DNA of 33,344 nt from contig NZ_JASHJX010000045.1 in assembly GCF_030732985.1 (NCBI RefSeq), forward strand, positions 1 to 33,344, written 5' to 3'. Source of the stretch: Nioella sp. MMSF_3534. GTDB lineage: Bacteria; Pseudomonadota; Alphaproteobacteria; Rhodobacterales; Rhodobacteraceae. Made by a program: the position numbers and the translations under genes. This document shows, piece after piece, positions 24,151-33,344 of the stretch. Within the stretch, counting starts at the first letter, position 1. Each line of letters begins with the position of its first letter. The notes beneath the pieces are model-generated. The model was not told the origin of the DNA. It searched no databases and saw only the letters and a list, made by a program, of their open reading frames with translations.

Positions 24151-26555
24151 CCTCTCGCCCTCTTGATGGCGGAAAGCACTTCCTCGGCGGTGGCGGGGGC
24201 CTGCAGGTCGGCATAGTTCGGACCACAGGCGGCCACGGCCTCGGACAGCGCAGACCAGACGCTGATCCCGTGCATGAAGGGCGGCTCGCCCACGGCCTTG
24301 GAGCGATAGATCGTCTCCTCGGGGTTCGGCGCGTCCCAAAGCGCGACGTTGAAGACGCGGGGGCGGTCCGAACAGGCGGGGATCTTGTAGGTGGAGGGCG
24401 CGTGGGTGCGCAGGCGTCCCTTGCCGTCCCAGACCAGTTCCTCGGTGGTCAGCCAGCCCGCGCCCTGTACGAAAGCCCCTTCCACCTGCCCGATATCGAG
24501 AACAGGGTTCAGGCTGCTGCCCGCGTCATGCAGGATGTCGGTGCGCAGGATGCGGTTTTCGCCGGTCAGCGTGTCGATCACCACTTCGGAACAGGCGGCG
24601 CCTTGGGCGAAGTAGAAGAACGGCCGCCCGCGTCCGGCGATGCGGTCCCAGGCGACCTCTGGCGTCTTGTAGAAGCCGGTGGCCGACAGGCTGACCCGGC
24701 CCACATAGGCGCGGTTCGCGGCCTCGTCGAAGGGGATCGCTTCATTGCCCACATGGACCATGCCATCGGCAAAACGCACTTGCGCGGGCTTGGTCTGGTA
24801 TTGCTCGGCAAAGAAATCGGCCATCCTGTCGCGGATCGTGTCGCAGGCGGCTTTCACGGCCATGCCGTTCAGGTCCGACCCGGATGAGGCCGCCGTGGCC
24901 GAGGTATTCGGCACCTTGCCAGTATCGGTCGCGGTGATCTTGACCCGGTCGAGCGGCACGCCGAAGCGGTCAGCCGCCACTTGCGCCACCTTCTGAAACA
25001 GGCCCTGGCCCATTTCCGTGCCGCCATGGTTCAGGTGGATGGAGCCGTCATTGTAGACATGCACCAGCGCGCCCGCCTGGTTGAGATGGGTCAGCGTGAA
25101 GGATATGCCGAATTTCACCGGCGTCAGCGCGATGCCGCGCTTCAGCACCGGCTGGCTGGCGTTCCAGTCGGCAATCGCGGCGCGGCGGGCGTGGTAGTCG
25201 CAGGCCTCCGCCAGTTTCGCGGTCAGCCCGTTCAGGATGAAATCGGTGACCGGCATGTGATAGGGCGTGGTCTGCTGGCCTTGCTCCATCGGTTCGGGCG
25301 AATGCGCGCCACCGAAGCGTTTCGCGCCCCCGGTGCCGGAGCTGATCTTGTGGGCGGTGCCTGCGCCCTTGGCCTCGACGCCCTTTTCGACATTCACACC
25401 CGCTTTGCCGCCCATCTCGGCGTAATAGTTCGCCTTGCGCACCTCCAGCGGATCGAGCCCGAGCGTGTGGGCGATATGGTCCATCACCCGCTCGATCCCC
25501 AGAACCCCCTGCGGGCCGCCGAAGCCGCGATAGGCGGTGGCGCTTTGGGTATTGGTGCGCAGCCGGTGCGACGTGATCCGCGCGGCGGGCAGGTGATAGG
25601 CGTTGTCGGCGTGCAGCATGGCACGGTCGGCCACGGGCAGGGACAGGTCCAGCGCCCATCCGCAGCGCGTCATCTGCACGAAATCGACCCCGGTCAGCTT
25701 GCCATGGGCATCGACGCCTGCGCGGTAGTCGATGCGGAAATCGTGCCGCTTGCCGGTGATCATCATGTCATCGTCACGGTCGTAACGCATTTTCACGGGG
25801 CGGCCCGTGCGATCCGCGACCATGGCGCAGGCGATGGCCAGATGGTTGCCCTGGCTTTCCTTGCCGCCGAAGCCGCCGCCCATGCGGCGCACCTCGACCC
25901 GCACCGCATTCATCGGGCGGTGGAGCGCGTGGGCGACCTTGTGCTGGATTTCGGACGGATGCTGGGTGGAGCAATGCACCACCATGTCGCCGCCTTCCTG
26001 CGGCAGGACCAGCGCGGCCTGACTCTCCAGATAGAAATGCTCCTGCCCGCCCATCTCGATCCGGCCTTCGATGATATGGGTGGCGCGGGCGAGGGCCGCG
26101 TCGACATCACCTTTTTCATAGATGCGGGGGCCGTCCTCGAACCGGGTGTCGGCGGCAAGCGCCTGTTCGATGGTCAGGATGGGCTCCAGTTCCTCATACT
26201 CGACCTGCGCCAGCCGTGCGGCCTTGCGGGCGGCGAGGTGGCTGGTCGCGGCGACGAGGAAGAGGGGCTGGCCGAGGTAGTGGACCGTTCCATCCGAGAG
26301 CAGCGGTTCATCATGTGCCGACGGAGAACAATCGGGGATCTCGTCGAAATCCTCCCCCGCCAGCACCATCACCACGCCGGGGGCCGCGCGCACGGCGTCG
26401 AGATTCATGGAGGTGATCCGGCCATGGGCGATCTCGGCCATGCCGAAAGCCAGATGCAAGCAGTTGGCGGGCACCGGGATGTCATCGACATAGCGGGCCT
26501 GACCGGTCACATGCAGGGGCGCGGCGTCATGGGGAAGGGATTTGTGAACGCTCAT
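24147..26555 (-). CDS. xdhB: Xanthine dehydrogenase molybdenum-binding subunit XdhB
   Basis: This is an 802-residue large subunit carrying the molybdopterin site that hydroxylates hypoxanthine to xanthine and xanthine to urate. Expected active-site elements are GGGFGGKES (substrate Glu side), [11 protein letters not shown] with the Arg of the purine pocket, and [11 protein letters not shown] with the catalytic Glu at 757. Cofactor-binding segments QEHFYLESQ and [12 protein letters not shown] are also present. Compared with the roughly 777-residue Rhodobacter capsulatus enzyme as I recall it, there is extra sequence around 388-440 (Gly/Lys-rich, containing [12 protein letters not shown]). The start overlaps xdhA by 4 bases and the end overlaps xdhC by 4 bases, so the three are coupled. 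Confidence 0.93.
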   Translation of the reverse strand: MSVHKSLPHDAAPLHVTGQARYVDDIPVPANCLHLAFGMAEIAHGRITSMNLDAVRAAPGVVMVLAGEDFDEIPDCSPSAHDEPLLSDGTVHYLGQPLFLVAATSHLAARKAARLAQVEYEELEPILTIEQALAADTRFEDGPRIYEKGDVDAALARATHIIEGRIEMGGQEHFYLESQAALVLPQEGGDMVVHCSTQHPSEIQHKVAHALHRPMNAVRVEVRRMGGGFGGKESQGNHLAIACAMVADRTGRPVKMRYDRDDDMMITGKRHDFRIDYRAGVDAHGKLTGVDFVQMTRCGWALDLSLPVADRAMLHADNAYHLPAARITSHRLRTNTQSATAYRGFGGPQGVLGIERVMDHIAHTLGLDPLEVRKANYYAEMGGKAGVNVEKGVEAKGAGTAHKISSGTGGAKRFGGAHSPEPMEQGQQTTPYHMPVTDFILNGLTAKLAEACDYHARRAAIADWNASQPVLKRGIALTPVKFGISFTLTHLNQAGALVHVYNDGSIHLNHGGTEMGQGLFQKVAQVAADRFGVPLDRVKITATDTGKVPNTSATAASSGSDLNGMAVKAACDTIRDRMADFFAEQYQTKPAQVRFADGMVHVGNEAIPFDEAANRAYVGRVSLSATGFYKTPEVAWDRIAGRGRPFFYFAQGAACSEVVIDTLTGENRILRTDILHDAGSSLNPVLDIGQVEGAFVQGAGWLTTEELVWDGKGRLRTHAPSTYKIPACSDRPRVFNVALWDAPNPEETIYRSKAVGEPPFMHGISVWSALSEAVAACGPNYADLQAPATAEEVLSAIKRARG

Positions 26556-27931
26556 GCCGACACCTCCAGCACGTTGGACAGGGTGCCCTGATCCTCATGG
26601 AAATAGCGCAGGAGCATGTTGGCGGCGGTCTCCAGCCGGTAGGCGCTCGATGCTCGCATGTCGGTGAGCGGGGTGAAATCCTGTGCGTAGGCCGCCATCG
26701 CGGTGCGCACGGTTGCTTCCGTCCAAGGTTGGCCGACCAGGGCGGCCTCGGCATTCGATGCCCTCTTGGGGATGCCCGCCATGCCGCCATAGGCCAGTTT
26801 CGCGTCGGTCACGGTCCCGTTCTCCACGGTCACGCTCAGGCAGCCGCAGACGGCGGAGATATCCTGATCGAAGCGCTTCGACAGCTTGTAGCAGCGCAGC
26901 CGGTCGGGCTGGGTCGGGATGGTGATACCTTCCACGAATTCTCCGGCGTCACGGTCCTGTTTGCCGTAGTCGATGAAGAAGCTTTCCAGCGGGATGGTTC
27001 GGCGCGTGGCCCCCTTGCGCAGGTGCAGCTCCGCCCCAAGCGCAATCAGCGCAGGCGGCGAATCCCCGATGGGGGAGCCATTGGCGATATTGCCGCCGAT
27101 GGTGGCCGCGTTTCTGACCTGCGTAGACGCAAACCGGCGCAGCATTTCCGCGAAAGACGGATGGCGGGGCGCGATGGCGGCATGAAGCTCCGTGAGAGAC
27201 ACCATCGCGCCCACATGCATCCCGGAAGCATCTTCCGAGATGGTTTTCAGGTCGGCGCAACCGCCGAGAAAGGCGACCGGCGACAGGTCGCGCAGCATCT
27301 TGGTGACCCAAAGCCCGACATCCGTGGCCCCGGCAATGAGCGTGGCCTCGGGGTTCGCGGCATACCAGTCGGCCAGTTCATCGCTGCTGGTAGGGGCGAA
27401 GGGCAGGGGGCTGGCATCCAACGCGGCCACGGCCTCGCGGTCGGTTTGCATCCATGCGGGCACGGGTTCAGACGCGGCGGCCTCAGCCGCACGGATGATC
27501 GTCGCGTAACCGGTGCAGCGGCAAAGGTTGCCCGCCAGCACATCGTCGAACGCCGTTTCGCCATTGGTATGGGCTGCCGCCAGCGAGGCGATGATGCCAG
27601 GCGTGCAGAACCCGCATTGCGAGCCGTGGTGGTCTACCATCGCGGTCTGCACCGGGTGCATCTGGCCATCGGGGCCGGAAATCCCTTCGACCGTGCGCAC
27701 GGCCTTTCCGTTCAGTTGGGGCAGGAACAGGATGCAGCCATTGACCGCCCTGGACCCGTCCGCATCGGTGACAACCACGGTACATGCCCCGCAGTCGCCC
27801 TCGTTACAGCCTTCCTTGGTTCCGGTCAGGCCCTGCGTCTCGCGCAGCCAATCCAACAATGTGCGGGTAGACGGCTGATCCGTGATCCGGACCGGCGCGC
27901 CGTTGAGGAGGAAAACAACCTCGTCAGTCAT
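26552..27931 (-). CDS. xdhA: Xanthine dehydrogenase FAD/iron-sulfur subunit XdhA
   Basis: This is a 459-residue small subunit carrying two [2Fe-2S] clusters and FAD, which passes electrons from XdhB to NAD+. Cluster ligands are visible as C42, C47, C50 and C66 (CNEGDCGAC, then VNGC) and C106, C109, C137 and C139 (CGFC, CRC). The FAD domain contains [18 protein letters not shown] (about 290-307) and [29 protein letters not shown]. The C-terminal CO-dehydrogenase-flavoprotein-like domain follows. It is the first gene of the eight-gene minus-strand operon, and GAGAA before the ATG is a modest ribosome-binding site. The 282-base gap upstream is shared with divergent dnaE and should hold the operon's control region. 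Confidence 0.93.
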   Translation of the reverse strand: MTDEVVFLLNGAPVRITDQPSTRTLLDWLRETQGLTGTKEGCNEGDCGACTVVVTDADGSRAVNGCILFLPQLNGKAVRTVEGISGPDGQMHPVQTAMVDHHGSQCGFCTPGIIASLAAAHTNGETAFDDVLAGNLCRCTGYATIIRAAEAAASEPVPAWMQTDREAVAALDASPLPFAPTSSDELADWYAANPEATLIAGATDVGLWVTKMLRDLSPVAFLGGCADLKTISEDASGMHVGAMVSLTELHAAIAPRHPSFAEMLRRFASTQVRNAATIGGNIANGSPIGDSPPALIALGAELHLRKGATRRTIPLESFFIDYGKQDRDAGEFVEGITIPTQPDRLRCYKLSKRFDQDISAVCGCLSVTVENGTVTDAKLAYGGMAGIPKRASNAEAALVGQPWTEATVRTAMAAYAQDFTPLTDMRASSAYRLETAANMLLRYFHEDQGTLSNVLEVSA

Positions 27932-28040
27932 TCAATTCTCGTGTCGCCTTCTTTTCGGAGGGGCTTTGCCCTCATTTGCGCTGGCCCGATGCGACGTAAA
28001 GCCTATGCGCGCTTCCCTGTTGGTGTGGTCAGGAAAGCGG

Positions 28041-28087
28041 CTTTTTGTCTCTGTGGCAAGCGACGCGGCGCATTGCAGCACAAAAAG
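28041..28087. promoter_or_regulatory. Inverted repeat in the xdhA-dnaE divergent gap
   Basis: CTTTTTGT (28041-28048) and ACAAAAAG (28080-28087) are perfect inverted repeats 31 bases apart in the 282-base gap between divergent xdhA and dnaE. They lie 110-156 bases upstream of the xdhA ATG. Such an arrangement could bind a dimeric or looping regulator of the purine operon. No convincing -35/-10 pair was found for either gene, so the role is a guess. Confidence 0.3.
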
Positions 28088-28213
28088 ACTTTCAGGTTTC
28101 TTGCGAAAATGAGTTGGATTCCCGCAAAGAGGTGAAAGATCAGGCTGCCTTGAAACGGGCGCCATCCAACCACGGGGCTGGCAGCGCGTCTGGTGCTGCG
28201 CTAGCCTCGCACC

Positions 28214-31200
28214 ATGAGCAGCGCCCCCCGATTCATCCATCTCCGCCTTCACACCGAGTATTCCCTTCTGGAAGGGGCCGTACCGGTCAAGAAACTGGCC
28301 GGCATGTGCGCGAGCGCCGGGATGCCCGCCGTGGCGGTGACCGAGACGAACAACATGTTCTCGGCGTTGCAGTTTTCCGAACTGGCGGCGGGGGCCGGGG
28401 TGCAGCCCATTGTCGGCTGCCAGATCAGCGTCGATTACGACCCGCCTCAGCCGGGGGAAAAGCCGCGCGCTTCCGCGCCCGTGGTACTGCTGGCCCAGAA
28501 CCGGACGGGCTATGAGCATCTGATGAAGCTCAACACCTGTCTCTACCTGCGCGGCGACGGATCGCTGCCGCATGTCACGCTGGAGGAACTCGCCACCCAT
28601 TCCGACGGGCTGATCTGCCTGACGGGCGGCCCTGACGGCCCCATCGGCCGCTTCCTGCGCAACGGGCAGCGGGCGAAGGCCGAGGCGCTGATGGCGCGGC
28701 TGAAGGGCATCTATGGCGACCGGCTCTATGTCGAACTGCAACGCCACCCTGGCGAGGGCGGCTTGCCAGAGGCGGAACAGCAATCCGAGCGCGGCCATGT
28801 GGAAATGGCCTATGCGATGGACCTGCCGCTTGTGGCGACCAACGATGTCTATTTCCCGAAATCCGATATGTACGAGGCCCATGACGCGCTGCTTTGCATT
28901 GCGGATGGTGCATATGTGGATCAACAGGAACCGCGCCGCCGCCTGACGCCGCAGCATTATTTCAAGACGCCCGAGGAAATGGCGACGCTGTTCGCCGACC
29001 TGCCCGAAGCGCTGGAAAACACGGTGGAGATCGCCCGCCGCTGCGCCTTCCGCGCCCGGACGCACCCGCCCATTCTGCCCAAATTCGCCGATGACGAGGT
29101 CAGCGAATTGCGCCGTCAGGCCAATGAGGGGCTTCAGGCGCGCCTGGCCGTGATCCCCCATGCGGTGAGCGTCGAGGAATACCAGGAACGGCTCGATTTC
29201 GAGCTGGATATCATCGAGGGCATGGGCTTCCCCGGCTACTTCCTGATCGTGGCCGACTTCATCCACTGGGCCAAGGAACACAGCATTCCCGTGGGTCCGG
29301 GGCGGGGGTCCGGGGCCGGGTCTCTGGTGGCCTATGCGCTGACCATCACCGACCTTGATCCGCTGCGCTACAGCCTGCTGTTCGAACGCTTCCTGAACCC
29401 CGAGCGGGTCAGCATGCCCGACTTCGACATCGACTTCTGCATGGATCGCCGCGAGGAGGTGATCCGCTACGTGCAGGAAAAATACGGGCGCGAGAAGGTG
29501 GGCCAAATCATCACCTTCGGCGCGCTTCTGTCCAAGGCCGCGGTGCGCGATGTGGGGCGGGTGCTGCAAATGCCTTTCATGCAGGTGGACCGCCTGTCCA
29601 AGATGATCCCGGTCGAGGGTGTGAAGCCGGTCTCCATCGAAAAGGCGCTGGCCGATGAACCCCGCCTGCGCGACGCCGCGCGGGAAGAGGAGGTGGTGAA
29701 ACGGCTGCTCGACTACGGCCAGCAGGTGGAGGGGCTGCTCCGGAACGCCTCGACCCATGCGGCGGGTGTGGTGATCGGGGACAGGCCGCTGGATGAGCTT
29801 GTGCCGCTCTACCAGGATCCCCGCTCCGACATGCCCGCGACACAGTTCAACATGAAATGGGTGGAACCGGCGGGGCTGGTGAAGTTCGACTTCCTGGGGC
29901 TGAAGACCCTGACCGTGGTGCAAAACGCCATCGACCTCATTCACGGGCAGGGGCGTGACCTGCATGTGGGGCCGGATGGGGCGCAGCTATACGAGCCGCC
30001 CGCCGGGGCCGAAAACCAGATCAACGCCATCCCGCTGGATGACGAAGCGACCTACAAGCTCTACGCCTCCGCCAAGACCGTCGCCGTGTTCCAGGTGGAA
30101 AGCTCGGGCATGATGGATGCGCTCAGACGCATGAAGCCCACCTGTATCGAGGATATCGTGGCGCTTGTGGCGCTCTATCGACCCGGCCCGATGGAGAACA
30201 TCCCGACCTATTGCGAGGTCAAGAACGGGCTGAAGGAACGCGAATCCGTTCACCCGCTGATCGACCATATCTTGGAAGAAACCCAGGGCATCATCGTCTA
30301 CCAGGAACAGGTGATGCAGATTGCGCAGGTCATGGCGGGCTACAGCCTTGGCGGCGCCGACCTGTTGCGCCGCGCCATGGGTAAGAAGATCGCCGAGGAG
30401 ATGGCCAAGGAACGCCCCAAGTTCGAAAAGGGGGCGATGGAAAACGGCGTCGACAAGAAGAAGGCGTCGGAGGTCTTCGACCTTCTGGAGAAATTCGCCA
30501 ATTACGGCTTCAACAAATCCCACGCCGCCGCCTATGCGGTGGTCAGCTACCAGACGGCCTGGCTGAAGGCCAATCATACGGTGGAGTTCATGGCCGCCGT
30601 CATGAATTGCGATATTCACCTGACCGACAAGCTGAATGTCTACAAGCAGGAGGTTGACCGGCTGGAGATCGAGACCATCCCGCCTTGCGTCAACCGCTCT
30701 GCCGCGATGTTTACCGTGGACAATGGCCGTGTCGTCTATGCGCTGGGCGGGCTCAAGAATGTGGGCGTCGAGGCGATGCGCCTGATCGAAGAGGGCCGCG
30801 CCGGGCAGCCCTTTGCGACGCTCTTCGATTTCGCCCGCCGAGTGGATCTGAAACGGGTTGGCAAACGACCGTTGGAGATGCTGGCCCGCGCCGGTGCGTT
30901 TGATGAGCTTGACCGCAACCGCCGCCGGGTCTTCGAAAGCCTCGATGCGCTGGTGGGATACTCCGCCGCGATCCATGAACAGCGCAGTTCCAACCAGGTG
31001 TCTCTCTTTGGCGAGGCGGGTGACGACTTGCCCGAACCGCGCCTGCCCAACCCTGCCGACTGGCTGCCGAATGAGCGGCTGGCAGAGGAGCACAAGGCCG
31101 TCGGGTTCTACCTGTCGGGCCATCCGCTCGATGACTACATGCCCGCGCTCAAACGCAAGAAATGCATGACGCTGGAGGAGGTTGCCCAGAAGGTGCAGGG

Positions 31201-31711
31201 CGGGGCCTTCGTTGCCAAGATGGCGGGCTCCGTGTCCTCCCGGCAGGAACGCAAAAGCCAGCGCGGCAACCGGTTTGCCTTCGTGCAGCTGTCTGACCCG
31301 ACGGGGCTATACGAGGTCACCATGTTCTCCGAGGTGCTGGAGGCGAGCCGCGAGTTCCTCGACAGCGGATCCAATGTGGTGATCACGGCGGATGCGACCT
31401 ATGAGGGCGAGCAGCTGAAACTGCTGGCCCGCACCGTGCAGCCTGTCGATGGCGTGGTGGCGGACGCTGGCGGATCGGGCCTGCGGATCTTCATCGAGGA
31501 AGACGTTGCGATCCCTGCCGTCGCGGGCCTTTTGGACCGCGCGCGGGGGGAGGCGAAACTGAAAGGCCGGGGGCCGGTCAGCCTGTGCCTGCTCAGCCCT
31601 GAATTACCGGGCGAGGTGGACGTTCTGTTGGGCGAGGATTTCCCCGTGAACCCGCAGATCAAGGGCGCATTGAAGAGCCTTGAGGGCGTGCTGATGGTTG
31701 AAGAGGTCTGA
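28214..31711 (+). CDS. dnaE: DNA polymerase III alpha subunit
   Basis: This is the 1165-residue replicative polymerase. The PHP domain opens with FIHLRLHTEYSLLEGAVPV (about 7-25). Catalytic aspartates lie in MPDFDIDFC (D403, D405) and in KFDFLGLKTL (D559). Helix-hairpin-helix and OB regions follow (VGKRPLEML, then FVAKMAGSVSSRQER to GLYEVTMFSE). QVSLF at 928-932 matches the beta-clamp-binding motif, which supports main replicase rather than the error-prone DnaE2 type; no imuA/imuB genes are adjacent. There is no strong Shine-Dalgarno sequence before the ATG. It is divergent from xdhA. Confidence 0.95.
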   Translation: MSSAPRFIHLRLHTEYSLLEGAVPVKKLAGMCASAGMPAVAVTETNNMFSALQFSELAAGAGVQPIVGCQISVDYDPPQPGEKPRASAPVVLLAQNRTGYEHLMKLNTCLYLRGDGSLPHVTLEELATHSDGLICLTGGPDGPIGRFLRNGQRAKAEALMARLKGIYGDRLYVELQRHPGEGGLPEAEQQSERGHVEMAYAMDLPLVATNDVYFPKSDMYEAHDALLCIADGAYVDQQEPRRRLTPQHYFKTPEEMATLFADLPEALENTVEIARRCAFRARTHPPILPKFADDEVSELRRQANEGLQARLAVIPHAVSVEEYQERLDFELDIIEGMGFPGYFLIVADFIHWAKEHSIPVGPGRGSGAGSLVAYALTITDLDPLRYSLLFERFLNPERVSMPDFDIDFCMDRREEVIRYVQEKYGREKVGQIITFGALLSKAAVRDVGRVLQMPFMQVDRLSKMIPVEGVKPVSIEKALADEPRLRDAAREEEVVKRLLDYGQQVEGLLRNASTHAAGVVIGDRPLDELVPLYQDPRSDMPATQFNMKWVEPAGLVKFDFLGLKTLTVVQNAIDLIHGQGRDLHVGPDGAQLYEPPAGAENQINAIPLDDEATYKLYASAKTVAVFQVESSGMMDALRRMKPTCIEDIVALVALYRPGPMENIPTYCEVKNGLKERESVHPLIDHILEETQGIIVYQEQVMQIAQVMAGYSLGGADLLRRAMGKKIAEEMAKERPKFEKGAMENGVDKKKASEVFDLLEKFANYGFNKSHAAAYAVVSYQTAWLKANHTVEFMAAVMNCDIHLTDKLNVYKQEVDRLEIETIPPCVNRSAAMFTVDNGRVVYALGGLKNVGVEAMRLIEEGRAGQPFATLFDFARRVDLKRVGKRPLEMLARAGAFDELDRNRRRVFESLDALVGYSAAIHEQRSSNQVSLFGEAGDDLPEPRLPNPADWLPNERLAEEHKAVGFYLSGHPLDDYMPALKRKKCMTLEEVAQKVQGGAFVAKMAGSVSSRQERKSQRGNRFAFVQLSDPTGLYEVTMFSEVLEASREFLDSGSNVVITADATYEGEQLKLLARTVQPVDGVVADAGGSGLRIFIEEDVAIPAVAGLLDRARGEAKLKGRGPVSLCLLSPELPGEVDVLLGEDFPVNPQIKGALKSLEGVLMVEEV

Positions 31712-31771
31712 GTTGGATCGGATGGGTTGCCTTTGAGCCGAACTCGTGTTGAGAACTCCTATATGGACGAT

Positions 31772-31789
31772 CCCAAGGCTTCGCTTGGG
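31772..31789 (+). terminator. Weak hairpin after dnaE
   Basis: CCCAAG (31772-31777) pairs with CTTGGG (31784-31789) around GCTTCG. It lies 60 bases after the dnaE stop codon and 16 before the ribosome-binding site of the next gene. The following TATTTGG is not a real T-tract, so it may be a weak terminator or only a chance stem. Confidence 0.35.
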
Positions 31790-31819
31790 TATTTGGTAAT
31801 GAGTTAGGAGTGATGCCAG

Positions 31820-32326
31820 ATGTTGGCTTTTTCCCTGCGCCGATCCGAGATAGGCCGCAAAACGAGTGTTCCGTTGCTTCTGATCACCTGCCTTGCGGCG
31901 TCCTGCACGCCGGGTGTTGAAACGAGCCAACGCGGGGATTCCGGCTGCATGTTCCAGCCAGGTTCGCCGACCTCCTGTACGCGGATTTATGCCTGCATTG
32001 GAGGCGAGGATATCCTTGCAGGTCGAGCGGTCGGATGGGAGGAAGGCGTGGTCGCCGCCACCATGTCCAACGGCGCAACCTGCGAAGGGACGTTTCAGGC
32101 CACCCGACAGGGTGGAACGGTTTCATTCACCTGCGATGATGGCCAAAGCGCGGGCGTGAATTTCACGCTGGCCGGCAATAGGTCCAGCACCGCTATCGGC
32201 ATCGGAAGAACAGATCAGGGCCGCACGATCCACGGTTGGACCGGCCCCGCCTTGCGAGAGTATTTTAGCAACACAGACGGCGGGCAACTGCCTACTTGTG
32301 GTGGTCAATCCATCCAACCGGTGTGA
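31820..32326 (+). CDS. Small cysteine-containing exported protein (possible lipoprotein)
   Basis: This is a 168-residue protein that I do not recognise. AGGAG at 31806-31810 lies 9 bases before the ATG. The N-terminus has basic residues and a hydrophobic stretch (about 16-28: SVPLLLITCLAAS) ending in LAASC, which could be a lipobox with C29, although Ala at -3 is not ideal. The mature part is rich in Gly, Thr and Ser with spaced cysteines (CMF, SCTR, YACIGG, ATCEG, TCDDG, PTCGG), which suggests disulfides in the envelope. A segment (GVNFTLAGNRSSTAIGIGRTDQGR) looks beta-rich. It follows dnaE by 108 bases and precedes a long gap. No function can be assigned. Confidence 0.6.
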   Translation: MLAFSLRRSEIGRKTSVPLLLITCLAASCTPGVETSQRGDSGCMFQPGSPTSCTRIYACIGGEDILAGRAVGWEEGVVAATMSNGATCEGTFQATRQGGTVSFTCDDGQSAGVNFTLAGNRSSTAIGIGRTDQGRTIHGWTGPALREYFSNTDGGQLPTCGGQSIQPV

Positions 32327-32954
32327 AGGCATATCAGGATCCCGTCTTGCAGGTTGCGGGTCTGCGACCTTACCCGTCCCAACGGTCAGCCCCAACATAT
32401 CCACCCCTTGCGTTTTCCAGAAATGCAGCAGGTCGATGAACAGCTAGGTCCCGGCCGACTTCCCCCCCTTCGCCGCTCCTCTTCCAATGGATCTCTGCGG
32501 GAGCTGGGTCGTCTATCTAGAGGGCCGCTTGCCTGCCCAAATCGGCATCTGACGCACCAGCGAGGGCCTCGGTTCACTCTCCACCGCAACCTTAGCAAGG
32601 CTCAACAGGGCGTTTTCTGGACGAAGACACGGGGAACGCCGAGGATTGGGAGTCGCTGGTCGGTCTGATATCCGTCGATCGACGCCGCATCGACCGGCAC
32701 GGGTCCGGGTGGATACGCGTGGATTGACAGCGACCGGGGCGACAGGGCGCCCTTTGGCGCACAGGGCAACAATCAGGCTCGACCGTGGGCTGTACGGCGG
32801 ACTGCGGGATGCAGGCTGTTCATCTTGCGGGGTTGCCGGTGTGATTTGGCAATTGCGGCCCACCCCCGAATCGGCTGTACAACGCCGGAGCGTTCACGGC
32901 CAGCGGACCGGGGGCGAACATGGAGGGCGACCGATAGGGGCCGTAATCGAATCC
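32327..32954. other. 628-base stretch with no supported gene
   Basis: No reading frame here has a plausible ribosome-binding site plus a protein-like composition. The open frames at 32354-32668 (plus) and 32513-32863 (minus) are Arg/Pro/Ser-rich and look non-coding. Short minus-strand pieces near 32350-32470 (such as LFIDLLHFW, broken by an in-frame stop) could be debris of a decayed gene, but I cannot name a family. I see no terminal inverted repeats, direct repeats or attachment site. Confidence 0.4.
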
Positions 32955-33344
32955 TTGCCGCTTGGCGTTCTGGCCGCGGCGCTGGCGATCACCTTCTTCG
33001 GGGGCGTGGTCAAGGGCGTGGTGGGATTTGCCCTGCCGTTGATCATGATCTCTGGCCTCAGTGCGATCATGCCGCCGGAAATCGCGCTGGCGGCGCTTCT
33101 GCTGCCCGCGGCGCTGACCAATATGTGGCAAGCGTTTCGGCAGGGTCTGGGGGCGGCGGCGCAGTCTCTGCGCGGACATTGGCCTTTCATGCTGATCGGG
33201 CTCGGCGTCATGGCGGTGGCGGCGCAGATGGTTCTGGACGTGCCGCAATGGGCCTTCTTCGGGATCATCGGGGTGCCGGTGGTGATCTATGCCAGCCTGC
33301 AACTGATGGGCCGGCCGATCCGGGTTCCGGCGCGGCGGCGGGGG
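32955..33344 (+). CDS. TauE/SafE (TSUP) family permease, partial (3' end beyond window)
   Basis: These are the N-terminal 130 residues of a probable sulfite exporter/TSUP family membrane protein. The pattern is several helices with the family signature GGVVKGVVGFALPLIMISGL near the start, then PPEIALAALLLPAALTNMWQAFRQG. These carriers move sulfite, sulfoacetate or other organic anions, and the substrate is unknown here. The start is uncertain: the first in-frame candidate next to the hydrophobic region is TTG at 32955, but its AGGGG is 14 bases away, while a GTG at 32841 would add a polar 38-residue leader. The gene continues past the window end. Confidence 0.75.
   Translation, partial: MPLGVLAAALAITFFGGVVKGVVGFALPLIMISGLSAIMPPEIALAALLLPAALTNMWQAFRQGLGAAAQSLRGHWPFMLIGLGVMAVAAQMVLDVPQWAFFGIIGVPVVIYASLQLMGRPIRVPARRRG

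Noticed and set aside
24981-26591. Plus-strand frame of 536 codons opposite xdhB
   Set aside because: It is the antisense of conserved molybdenum-enzyme sequence, with a His/Arg/Gly-rich shadow composition.
27932-29965. Long minus-strand frame opposite dnaE
   Set aside because: It lies antisense to the conserved polymerase PHP and catalytic regions and shows no protein family pattern.
28214-31711. Error-prone DnaE2 identity
   Set aside because: A clamp-binding QVSLF motif, a length of 1165 and the absence of neighbouring imuA/imuB genes favour the main replicase.

Overview
The window reads as a chromosomal segment of an alphaproteobacterium, most likely Rhodobacteraceae (roseobacter/Rhodobacter relatives). 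The reasons are the high GC content, a typical alphaproteobacterial DnaE, a Ctc-type L25 and Pth pair, and an XdhABC plus BMP-type ABC transporter cluster. Almost every base is coding, and no tRNA, rRNA, CRISPR array, prophage or intact insertion sequence was seen. The genus is inference, not something I could search.

Layout. (1) 74-3162, plus strand: a soluble slipin/SPFH protein, then two tandem paralogues of secreted PepSY-like proteins with long poly-aspartate tails, then a two-helix membrane-anchored LuxR-type HTH protein starting at GTG. (2) 3164-6999, mostly minus strand: DUF2237, a membrane-anchored serine hydrolase, Pth and ribosomal protein L25. A plus-strand FkbM-type methyltransferase lies between pth and rplY. 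(3) 7157-8802: an MFS carrier converging on an SH3-like exported protein. (4) 8949-13220: a D-2-hydroxyacid dehydrogenase, three successive palindromes, a small membrane protein and a large FAD/GcvT dimethylglycine or sarcosine dehydrogenase-like enzyme, followed by an 11-bp phased GTACA repeat and a strong terminator. (5) 13495-17702: a small membrane protein converging on a minus-strand set (FAD oxidoreductase, DUF938 methyltransferase, CMD/AhpD-like protein, DUF937 protein), with a divergent NAD(P)H:quinone reductase. (6) 17754-27931, minus strand: an apparent single operon xdhA-xdhB-xdhC-ABC ATPase-permease-permease-K+ channel-BMP binding protein, ending in an intrinsic terminator. (7) 28214-33344: dnaE, a small cysteine-rich exported protein, a 628-base stretch with no supportable gene, and the start of a TauE/SafE (TSUP) permease cut by the window end.

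How the genes may work together: the purine operon joins uptake (BMP binding protein, two permeases, one ATPase) to oxidation of hypoxanthine/xanthine (XdhAB with the maturation factor XdhC). Unusually, a voltage-gated-type potassium channel gene lies inside it. The poly-Asp/PepSY pair with its membrane-tethered HTH protein looks like a small self-contained envelope-to-DNA module of unknown function. It and the K+-channel placement are the most unusual gene arrangements here; the triple palindrome (9950-10035) and the phased GTACA repeat are the most unusual non-coding signals.
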